Assembly (NCBI RefSeq): GCF_002795825.1
Contig: NZ_CP018800.1
Coordinates: 124,001-188,000, forward strand
Direction of reading: 5' to 3'
Length of the DNA: 64,000 bases
DNA from: Mariprofundus ferrinatatus
GTDB taxonomy: Bacteria > Pseudomonadota > Zetaproteobacteria > Mariprofundales > Mariprofundaceae
Shown here: one piece after another, positions 18,102-23,546 of the stretch
Position numbering within the stretch: position 1 is the first letter of the stretch
Layout of the letters: each line of letters opens with the position of its first letter
Notes under the pieces: generated by a model
Told to the model about the DNA's origin: nothing
What the model saw: only the letters and a program-made list of their open reading frames with translations
Databases searched by the model: none
Translations under genes and position numbers: made by a program

Positions 18102-18440
18102 TGGTTTGACCCGGGATGCGGGCTCCTGCCCGCCCCCTTTTACGGATCGGCAAAAGCGTCCTTTTCCCGATCCTCACAAAGATGAAAAGCGCGCTTGTCA
18201 TCTTTGGCGACACCTCCTGTGTCGCAGTTGTGAAGTTACGGGGGAGGGGCTACGGATGGCTCCTCTCCCGCCAGAAATCTGTGGGTATTGGCTGGTTCTC
18301 CCGTCGCTTGTTCGGGCGGATATGAGAACACCCGCAACCACCGGCCGCAGCGTCCGGACATGAAAGGCAACCATGAGAACACGCTGCAACATTTTGGGCA
18401 CGACCGGGAAGAGAGTCCCGCGCATGCACGGAGGTAAATG
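18102..18440 (+). other. 339-base structured spacer between nrdJ and nrdJb
   Basis: No convincing gene. Hairpins tile the first half: GCGGGC/GCCCGC followed by CCCCTTTT (18118-18138), then 18144-18173, 18178-18205, 18207-18225 (loop CTCCT), and 18241-18268 (10-bp stem). GTTCTC at 18295-18300 can pair with GAGAAC in either of two direct repeats ATGAGAACAC (18322 and 18373, 51 bases apart). A last hairpin CGGGA/TCCCG (18405-18420) sits just before the nrdJb ribosome-binding site GGAGG. This much ordered pairing between halves of one enzyme suggests a regulatory RNA or processing region; nothing known was recognised. Confidence 0.6.
18144..18232 (+). repeat. Hairpin element B between nrdJ and nrdJb (relative of element A)
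   Basis: Hairpin I is GGATCGG, mismatch, AAAAG, loop CGTC, CTTTT, mismatch, CCGATCC. After one base, CACAA (18175-18179) can pair with TTGTG (18228-18232) and encloses an extra hairpin (18180-18203) and GCGACAC, loop CTCCT, GTGTCGC (18207-18225). Order, loop bases (AAAAGCG, TCCT) and the closing helix correspond to element A at 14798-14858 on the other strand, while stem bases differ in a paired way. Confidence 0.62.
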
Positions 18441-19082
18441 ATGGCAATTAAAATCGAGAAGAAGATCACCGGTTACGAGGTGAAGAAGCCCGAGAGTGAG
18501 GCGAAAAAGGAGGAGGCGACGGTCCACCATATCGCGCCACTGCTCGAGCGCGACGATATCCTCGAAGGCAACACCTACAAGATCAAAACGCCGAACTCCG
18601 AGCACGCCATGTACATCACCATCAACGATGTCTGGGTGACCGAGCCGGATGGCTCCCGCCACCGTCGCCCGTTCGAGGTGTTCATCAACTCCAAGAACAT
18701 GGAGCACTTCATGTGGATCGTGGCGCTGACCCGCATCACTTCGGCGATCTTCCGCAAGGGCGGCGATGTCACCTTCCTGGTCGAGGAGCTGAAGGCGGTA
18801 TTCGATCCGCGCGGCGGCTACTACAAGCGCGGCGGCAAATATATGCCCTCGATCGTGGCCGAGATCGGCGAGGTGATCCAGCAGCACCTGATCTCCATCG
18901 GCATGATGGAGGGGCAGCTCAACAACGCCGAGCTGCAGGCCAAGCGTCAGGAGGCCGAAGAGAAGCTGGGCACCGATGCCGTTGCCAAAGGGCAACAGTG
19001 CGACAAGTGCGGCGCCATGGCGGTTGTAAGGCTTGATAACTGCAACTGCTGTCTCGAGTGCGGCGACAGCAAATGCGGCTAA
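18441..19082 (+). CDS. nrdJb: NrdJb, C-terminal TSCPD-type component of class II ribonucleotide reductase
   Basis: 213 aa. It matches the separate small component of split class II reductases (NrdJb of Pseudomonas), which carries the region fused at the C-terminus in one-chain NrdJ. Seen are the TSCPD-like core (HAMYITINDVWVTEPDGS ... ITSAIFRKGGDVTFLVEEL) and a C-terminal tail with cysteine pairs CDKC, CNCC and CGDSKCG that should re-reduce the active-site disulphide. GGAGG precedes paired ATGs at 18438 and 18441; the second has better spacing. The last 78 bases of the gene, with stop and terminator, are repeated at 20510-20661. Confidence 0.9.
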   Translation: MAIKIEKKITGYEVKKPESEAKKEEATVHHIAPLLERDDILEGNTYKIKTPNSEHAMYITINDVWVTEPDGSRHRRPFEVFINSKNMEHFMWIVALTRITSAIFRKGGDVTFLVEELKAVFDPRGGYYKRGGKYMPSIVAEIGEVIQQHLISIGMMEGQLNNAELQAKRQEAEEKLGTDAVAKGQQCDKCGAMAVVRLDNCNCCLECGDSKCG

Positions 19083-19156
19083 GTTACTCGCGGCTGATCA
19101 TTTGATCAGTAGCCAGTGCAAAGAAAAAGGGGAGCCATCGGCTCCCCTTTTTTCGT
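19005..19156 (+). repeat. Left copy of 152-bp direct repeat (nrdJb 3' end plus terminator)
   Basis: From within nrdJb through its stop and terminator. It aligns without gaps to 20510-20661 (constant offset 1505) with four substitutions. Two are synonymous changes in Ser and Lys codons of the tail; two fall in or near the loop of the palindrome CTGATCATTTGATCAG (19094-19109). This copy belongs to the intact gene. Confidence 0.95.
19124..19153 (+). terminator. Rho-independent terminator after nrdJb
   Basis: Stem AAAAAGGGGAGCC / GGCTCCCCTTTTT with a 3-base loop, followed by more T. Very strong. It lies inside the left direct repeat, and an identical copy is at 20629-20658. It isolates the following two-gene cassette from nrdJb transcription. 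Confidence 0.93.
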
Positions 19157-19225
19157 AAAGGCGAGAACGCAATCTTTTACCGCTTATTTGTCGAGATTGT
19201 ACCTGTGCTTTAGGCCTCTTGCACG

Positions 19226-19242
19226 ATTCGCGAATCGCGAAT
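19226..19242. promoter_or_regulatory. Perfect palindrome upstream of the HTH gene, likely operator
   Basis: ATTCGCGA-A-TCGCGAAT, an exact inverted repeat of 8 bases around one central A, ending 12 bases before the ATG at 19255. Position and symmetry suit autoregulation by the helix-turn-helix protein, as in toxin-antitoxin operons. No clear -35/-10 pair could be set with confidence. Confidence 0.6.
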
Positions 19243-19254
19243 AGCGTATGCATC

Positions 19255-19782
19255 ATGATTCTTAAACCACAGGATATCGTTGTTGTACTCAAGTTGGTGG
19301 CTCTTAAGGGGCGGCCATGGCGTTACGTACAGCTAGCTAATGAACTGGCTATGAGCGCATCGGAGATCAATGCCGGAGTCAAGCGTGCCCTGCAGGCGCG
19401 CCTGCTTGTGCAGCTTGGCCCGGATAAGCAACCAATGCCTAATCGCAAGGCGTTGGGGGAGTTTCTGATTCATGGTGTGAAATACGCCTTCCCACCGGAT
19501 CACGGCGCAATTGTCCGGGGTATGAAGACTGCCTATGCGGTTTCGCCGGTGGCCGATCAGCTGCACCTGAACGATGAGAATCCACCCGTATGGCCTCATG
19601 CTGAGGGTAAGGATCGCGGCCCATCGTTTTCGCCGCTCTACAGGTCAGTGCCGATGGCTGCAGAGCGGGATGCGGCGCTCTATGAGCTACTCGCACTGGT
19701 CGATGCTATCCGGGACGGGCGGGTCCGCGAGCGCGAAATCGCTGAAAATCTGCTGAGACAGCGGTTAAATGCATGGGCCTGA
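19255..19782 (+). CDS. Helix-turn-helix protein of an HTH/nucleotidyltransferase gene pair
   Basis: 175 aa from ATG 19255. Residues about 1-55 (ILKPQDIVVVLKLVALKG ... NELAMSASEINAGVKRAL) read as a winged helix-turn-helix of MarR-like type. The rest has conserved-looking blocks HGVKYAFPPDHG, PVWPHAEGKDRG and ALYELLALVDAIRDGR and no enzyme motif. It overlaps the nucleotidyltransferase gene by 10 bases, and a 17-base palindrome sits upstream. I recall such pairs as widespread but unnamed. An antitoxin or autorepressor role is inference from architecture similar to AbiE-type systems, not from a match to AbiEi. Confidence 0.8.
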   Translation: MILKPQDIVVVLKLVALKGRPWRYVQLANELAMSASEINAGVKRALQARLLVQLGPDKQPMPNRKALGEFLIHGVKYAFPPDHGAIVRGMKTAYAVSPVADQLHLNDENPPVWPHAEGKDRGPSFSPLYRSVPMAAERDAALYELLALVDAIRDGRVREREIAENLLRQRLNAWA

Positions 19783-20474
19783 ACAGGAACGCTAACCTGG
19801 CTATGCTAGGGCTGGTCGCTGACAGGTTGGGTGATCTGAGGGAGCAGGTGGTATTCTTGGGCGGTTGCACAACCGGCCTGCTGATTACCGATACAGCTGC
19901 GCCTGATGTGCGCGCTACGATGGATGTTGATCTGATTGTAGAGGTGGCAAGCGCTCTGGAATTTCACGATATTGAAGCAGAGATGCAAAAGAGAGGGTTC
20001 ACTCCGGATGTTGAAAGTGGCATCCGTTGTCGCTGGCGCAGCGGTGACCTTATTATCGACCTGATGCCCGATGATGAAGAGATACTTGGGTTCAGCAACC
20101 GCTGGTATAGCGATGCCATAGTCCATGCGGTTGAGGAGCGGCTGGCCGATGGCGCCGTTATCAGGCGAGTGAGCGCCCCTTACTTCATCGCAACCAAGAT
20201 TGAGGCCTTTAATGGTCGCGGTAATGGAGACTATCTGGCCAGCCATGATTTCGAGGATATCGTAACGCTGATCGATGGCCGTGAAGAGCTATACGCCGAA
20301 ATCGAAGAAAGCGATGCATTACTACGCCGCTTCATTGCATACACCTTCAAACAGTGGGCGGAAGATTCCGATCTGTTTATCGCTCTGGCCGGGCAGCTTC
20401 CTCCTGATGCAGTCAGTCAAAGCAGGTACTCGATCCTGGAACGCAAGTTCGAGGCAATCGCATCAATGGATTAG
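19773..20474 (+). CDS. Nucleotidyltransferase-fold protein, AbiEii/MenA-like
   Basis: 233 aa with the polymerase-beta-type nucleotidyltransferase core: GG at residues 30-31 (VVFLGGCTTGLLITD), Asp51-x-Asp53 (ATMDVDLIVEV) and a third acidic strand GDLIIDLMPDD (Asp96). The helical part has VSAPYFIATKIEAFNGRG and LASHDFEDIVTLIDGRE, similar to AbiEii-type toxins, which have Lys and Asp in that place. All three catalytic acids are present, so it should be active. Known relatives transfer nucleotides to tRNA or protein; the target here is unknown. It is translationally coupled to the HTH gene. Confidence 0.82.
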   Translation: MGLNRNANLAMLGLVADRLGDLREQVVFLGGCTTGLLITDTAAPDVRATMDVDLIVEVASALEFHDIEAEMQKRGFTPDVESGIRCRWRSGDLIIDLMPDDEEILGFSNRWYSDAIVHAVEERLADGAVIRRVSAPYFIATKIEAFNGRGNGDYLASHDFEDIVTLIDGREELYAEIEESDALLRRFIAYTFKQWAEDSDLFIALAGQLPPDAVSQSRYSILERKFEAIASMD

Positions 20475-20509
20475 AGCGGCTGAATAGCATGGGAACATCC
20501 GTCATGTGA

Positions 20510-20587
20510 AAGTGCGGCGCCATGGCGGTTGTAAGGCTTGATAACTGCAACTGCTGTCTCGAGTGCGGCGACAGTAAGTGCGGCTAA
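20510..20587 (+). pseudogene. Orphan 3' fragment of nrdJb
   Basis: Encodes the last residues of NrdJb (KCGAMAVVRLDNCNCCLECG and the closing CG tail) and stop, with no start codon or ribosome-binding site. Compared with the intact gene it has AGT for AGC and AAG for AAA, both silent. Silent-only divergence points to a tail that was under selection in another genome rather than decay in place. Confidence 0.85.
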
Positions 20588-20628
20588 GTTACTCGCGGCT
20601 GATCGTCTGATCAGTAGCCAGTGCAAAG

Positions 20629-20658
20629 AAAAAGGGGAGCCATCGGCTCCCCTTTTTT
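20629..20658 (+). terminator. Second copy of the nrdJb terminator
   Basis: Same stem and T-run as at 19124-19153. In its present place it ends transcription of the HTH/nucleotidyltransferase pair. Confidence 0.9.
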
Positions 20659-20753
20659 CGTCTTATCATAAACGGGAATTTCATTGAAATTTCTGCCTGG
20701 CAAAGGGTATTTCGCCTGGTACAATATAACCTTCCTTATCAAGGAGGTGCGCG

Positions 20754-20834
20754 ATGTTGAAAAAAGGCGACAGGATTTCAATTCTTCCGGAATATCGGGA
20801 CAAAGGTGATGAGCTCTATATATGGGTTGTTGTG
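20754..20834 (+). pseudogene. Truncated small conserved-type gene
   Basis: A strong ribosome-binding site AAGGAGGTG is followed by ATG and MLKKGDRISILPEYRDKGDE then LYIWVVV, which reads like the start of a family of short proteins of the type KPEYQDKGDDEFTWVVVDDE. After about residue 27 the frame runs into sequence antisense to the response regulator and loses this character. The open frame nominally continues to 21059, but that part is not credible. The 3' half seems lost by deletion at about 20830-20843. A TACAAT -10-like hexamer is at 20720-20725. Family recall is from memory and unsearched. Confidence 0.55.
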
Positions 20835-20843
20835 TGTCAGGCG

Positions 20844-21308
20844 CTATGCGGGTCGTTTGTTTCTGTCACACTCGAAACAGTTTATAGGGCACTTCCAGGA
20901 CTCATCCGGTGCGCCGCCGCGAACATCCCCTCCCGCGTCAGGGGCGCCATCCATCGCATGGCACTTGGCCAGCGTGGTCACCAGCTGTTCAATGTCCGCA
21001 GGGTTGAAAGGCTTGCCGATAAACTGACAGGTGCGCAGGCCGGGGGGCTTCTCCTGTGAATAACCGGAGATGGTGACAATGCGCTGTTCGGGATAACGCC
21101 TGTGGATCTCTTCAATCATCTCATAGCCGCTCATCTCCGGCATCCTGATATCAGTGAATACACAGATGGGCCGGGTGAACCCCGGGCTTTCCATGTAGCT
21201 CAGGTATTGTAGCGGGCAGGCAAACGATTCGACCCCATGGCCTAGAAGGATGAGTAATTCGCTGAGGAACTCGCGAATATAGTTATCATCATCCACTATA
21301 TGAAACAT
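20844..21308 (-). CDS. Orphan single-domain response regulator with cysteine-rich tail
   Basis: 154 aa. Residues 1-120 are a receiver domain: acidic pocket VDDDN (6-8), phospho-acceptor Asp53 (VFTDIRMPEMSGYEM), Thr/Ser switch region VTISGY and Lys in FIGKPF. There is no output domain. A tail of about 30 residues ends SWKCPINCFECDRNKRPA with Cys spaced CxxxCxxC, which could bind metal. No histidine kinase is adjacent. The 3' end abuts the truncated gene on the opposite strand, which suggests a rearrangement joined them. Confidence 0.85.
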   Translation of the reverse strand: MFHIVDDDNYIREFLSELLILLGHGVESFACPLQYLSYMESPGFTRPICVFTDIRMPEMSGYEMIEEIHRRYPEQRIVTISGYSQEKPPGLRTCQFIGKPFNPADIEQLVTTLAKCHAMDGAPDAGGDVRGGAPDESWKCPINCFECDRNKRPA

Positions 21309-21498
21309 CTCTTCAGGGTCTTCTCAATCGGACGATTATTCAACCACATGTTTTTGTCGGGAATGGAGATAATGGGGGCGGTCAACGCACTCGCGAAGCG
21401 GTATTTTGCGGCCCGGCCCGAATCGGCCAGTGCAAAACAGGGGCGGGACGTTAGGGTTCGCCCGATTTTCCACCCCGCGACACGAGAGAGAGAACCCT

Positions 21499-21780
21499 AT
21501 GACACCTGATGATTTGACCATCGATTTTGAAGAGGGCGGTATCCTTACCACCAAGCAGCTGGACAAAGTAATCCTCAGCAAGGGGGCATGGACCACGATT
21601 ATGTTCCGCTATGCGAACTGGGATTTTAAAACCGAAGCCTACGGTGAGGACAAGTTCACCATCCGCCGCTACCAGAAGCGTAACGGCGAATATGTGCCCC
21701 GCTCCAAGTTCAATATCACCAACGCCAAGCAGGCGAAGATGATTGTCGAAGCGCTTAACGGCTGGATTGAAGAGCAATAA
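21499..21780 (+). CDS. Small hypothetical protein, 93 aa
   Basis: Starts MTPDDLTIDFEEGGILTTKQ after GAGAGAG. Contains the run WTTIMFRYANWDFKTEAYGE, then TIRRYQKRNGEYVPRSKFNI and NAKQAKMIVEALNGWIEEQ, an alpha/beta pattern with a basic centre. No signal peptide or known motif. It is followed by a clear terminator, which supports a real gene. An upstream in-frame extension to 21406 has no ribosome-binding site and is not used. Function unknown. Confidence 0.75.
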   Translation: MTPDDLTIDFEEGGILTTKQLDKVILSKGAWTTIMFRYANWDFKTEAYGEDKFTIRRYQKRNGEYVPRSKFNITNAKQAKMIVEALNGWIEEQ

Positions 21781-21807
21781 AGGCTTTTGCCTTCTCAGGC
21801 ATCAGTT

Positions 21808-21835
21808 AAAAAGGGAGCCATTCGGCTCCCTTTTA
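21808..21835. terminator. Bidirectional terminator
   Basis: Stem AAAAGGGAGCC / GGCTCCCTTTT with loop ATTC. It serves the 93-aa gene on the plus strand and directly follows the stop codon of the 47-aa gene on the minus strand. Confidence 0.88.
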
Positions 21836-21979
21836 TTATACCCGGTCAGCCTGAATACGTTGCGGCTCTCCTGAATGGGCCTGGGCCGATTTTTTGGCCT
21901 TCTTTGCTGCTCTCTTTTCTTTATTCGTCAAAACTGCGTGCTTCTTACCTTCTCTGCTGTTTTTATGTTCTTTGCTCAT
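21836..21979 (-). CDS. 47-residue highly basic small protein
   Basis: Short gene on the minus strand: CCAGGAGC lies 9-14 bases before the ATG and the stop runs into a terminator. The product begins MSKEHKNSREGKKHAVLTNK and continues EKRAAKKAKKSAQAHSGEP, ending QRIQADRV; about a third of residues are Lys or Arg. It is predicted to be disordered or helical with nucleic-acid or ribosome affinity, which is inference from charge. Ribosome-binding site, start, stop and terminator together make it likely real. Confidence 0.7.
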   Translation of the reverse strand: MSKEHKNSREGKKHAVLTNKEKRAAKKAKKSAQAHSGEPQRIQADRV

Positions 21980-22262
21980 GATGGTTGCTCCTGGCAATGC
22001 TTTACAAGCCACTGAACGGTCTGCAGTGATGGGCTGACTCAGTTCGGTGGTGGGATGCCTGTCAGCCAGACTGCTGAAGAAGGGTCATTTTTTGGACGCT
22101 AGCCGTATCTTCCAACTGGCCAGCTGGCTGCACGTTACGCCTTTGCGTCGAATCTATCCATCTTTTCACCCATACCGGCCAGTCGAAATGATGAATCGCA
22201 AGCCGAATGGCTCCATTTTCTGCTATAGTAACTTCAGGTAACGATTATCAGCGGAGGCCAGA

Positions 22263-22682
22263 ATGAATCATTTCAATGCGCTCTCTCTCACTCTGCTGGT
22301 TTGTTTTTCAGCCACGGCCTGCTCTGACGATCAACTGCTCGAAGAGGGCGAGTGGGAGATGACAAGCCAGATGGAGATGCGTGGCATGCCTGAAGGGATG
22401 CCTGCCATGCCACCTGTAATCTACCGGCAGTGCCTCACCAACGAGATGATGGTTCCCACGCAGGAGCAAGGTAATAAGAGTTGCGAAACGGTTGAGCAGA
22501 CCGTCTCCGGTAACACGGTGACATGGCACATGCGCTGCAGCAGTCAGGGTGTCCCTTCCGAGATGAACGGTAGCTCAACCTATACAGGCGATTCGATGCA
22601 GGGCTCGATGCAGATAACAACGCAAGGCATGGAGATTACAAGCCGGATCACCGGCAAACGACTTGGTCCGTGCAAGAAATAG
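22263..22682 (+). CDS. DUF3617 family lipoprotein
   Basis: 139 aa. N-terminal signal with lipobox (LLVCFSATAC, Cys20), then the DUF3617 pattern EEGEWEMTSQMEMRGMP ... CLTNEMMVP ... CETVEQTVSGNTVTWHMRC and STYTGDSMQGSMQI. Members are envelope proteins of unknown function common in proteobacteria. GGAGG precedes the ATG. The 283-base region upstream (21980-22262) holds no gene that can be supported. Confidence 0.82.
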   Translation: MNHFNALSLTLLVCFSATACSDDQLLEEGEWEMTSQMEMRGMPEGMPAMPPVIYRQCLTNEMMVPTQEQGNKSCETVEQTVSGNTVTWHMRCSSQGVPSEMNGSSTYTGDSMQGSMQITTQGMEITSRITGKRLGPCKK

Positions 22683-22752
22683 CCTGATACATTTCTTCAA
22701 TAGATATAACCCTTAGAAATAAAGCAGTTGAACCCGCGAGCAATGTTCGATT

Positions 22753-22766
22753 AATATTCGAATATT
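22753..22766. promoter_or_regulatory. Palindrome before the TetR gene, likely operator
   Basis: AATATTCGAATATT is a perfect 14-base inverted repeat within a longer AT-rich stretch that repeats ATTCG. It lies 24 bases before the regulator's ATG, the usual place for TetR autoregulation. Confidence 0.55.
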
Positions 22767-22790
22767 ATTCGGAAATCCGGCGGGGTGGCT

Positions 22791-23546
22791 ATGCAGCGGC
22801 GAGAAAAGCGTGAACTCAGGGAGAGGGAGATCATCGAGAAGAGCATTGCGCTGCTTTCCCAGCGTGGCTTCCTGGATCTGCGCATGGCCGATATCGCCAG
22901 CGAAACGAAATATTCGATGGGCACCATATACTCCCACTTCGAGAGCAAAGAGGATCTGCTGGTCGCTTGTGCGCTGACGCTGGTCCTGGAGCACAGGATC
23001 GTCTTCAACGCCATCGCCGATCAGCCCGTCAGCGCTATAGAGAAGATCATCACCACGGCGCTCTGCAGCTGGCAGATCTCCATGCGCCACCCCGACCTGA
23101 TTGAGATTGATAACCTCTCGCTGATGCCGTCGGTCTGGCGAAGGGCGACAAAGCAGAGGGCCAATGAGCTGAATCAGCTGCATGTGGAGCTGGCCGGGAT
23201 GTTTCTCGGCATCGTGGTTGAGGCGATCGAGACGAGCCTGAGCGGCTACGAGCAGCTGGATCGGAACCAGGTTGAGCAGCTGGCGAGCCACCTTACCCAT
23301 GGCATGTGGGGGTTATGTGTAGGGCTATCCAGCACCGCGCAGTCCGGATATGCCAGCACACTCTGTCCCGATGGTGCGGATGAGAGCGACAGATACTTTT
23401 ACACCAACTACAGCAATTTCCTCAAAGGTTACGGCTGGCAGGAGGAGAACCCAGAGGCGGTCTTTGCACGTTGCCGGCGCATGGCGCAGCAGTGCATAGA
23501 TCAGACCACCTGGTTTTCTGATGCCCGCCAGGGGCCGCAGTCGTGA
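22791..23546 (+). CDS. TetR/AcrR-family regulator of the first RND efflux operon
   Basis: 251 aa. The N-terminal DNA-binding domain is typical: IIEKSIALLSQRGFLDLRMADIAS then YSMGTIYSHFESKEDLL, a helix-turn-helix around residues 30-50. The C-terminal ligand domain is helical and not assignable. ATG 22791 is preferred to a GTG at 22785. Its last four bases are the start of the outer-membrane gene (GTGA overlap), so it is the first gene of a regulator-OMF-MFP-RND operon, and a palindrome upstream suits autorepression. Confidence 0.92.
   Translation: MQRREKRELREREIIEKSIALLSQRGFLDLRMADIASETKYSMGTIYSHFESKEDLLVACALTLVLEHRIVFNAIADQPVSAIEKIITTALCSWQISMRHPDLIEIDNLSLMPSVWRRATKQRANELNQLHVELAGMFLGIVVEAIETSLSGYEQLDRNQVEQLASHLTHGMWGLCVGLSSTAQSGYASTLCPDGADESDRYFYTNYSNFLKGYGWQEENPEAVFARCRRMAQQCIDQTTWFSDARQGPQS

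Larger units (their letters stand above)
19157..20661 (+). mobile_element. Candidate inserted unit: HTH/nucleotidyltransferase cassette plus duplicated nrdJb tail
   Basis: 1505 bases bounded by the 152-bp direct repeats. It contains two overlapping genes, an upstream perfect palindrome and a second copy of the nrdJb tail with stop and terminator. No integrase or transposase is inside. The arrangement resembles elements that insert at a gene's 3' end and rebuild that end with their own copy, or an unequal recombination with a related genome. The cassette appears by eye to be less GC-rich than nrdJ. Mobility is inference; the repeat itself is directly seen. Confidence 0.6.
20510..20661 (+). repeat. 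Right copy of 152-bp direct repeat
   Basis: Ungapped copy of 19005-19156, with four differences in 152 bases. It starts abruptly within what was nrdJb coding sequence, 35 bases after the nucleotidyltransferase stop, and ends three bases past the T-run of the terminator copy. Confidence 0.95.

Noticed and set aside
18106-18363. 85-codon open frame in the nrdJ-nrdJb spacer
   Set aside because: No good ribosome-binding site, and it runs through several hairpins; no protein-like pattern.
19157-20509. Insertion sequence or integron cassette
   Set aside because: No transposase, integrase, terminal inverted repeats or attC-like site; only long direct repeats.
20697-20725. Sigma-54 promoter near the truncated gene (CTGGCA ... 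TTCGC)
   Set aside because: The GG and GC elements are 13 bases apart instead of 10.
21300-21509. 69-codon open frame overlapping the start of the 93-aa gene
   Set aside because: Overlaps the response-regulator start and the next gene, with no own signals.
22047-22241. 64-codon open frame before the DUF3617 gene
   Set aside because: No ribosome-binding site and no conserved-looking segment; region left without a gene.
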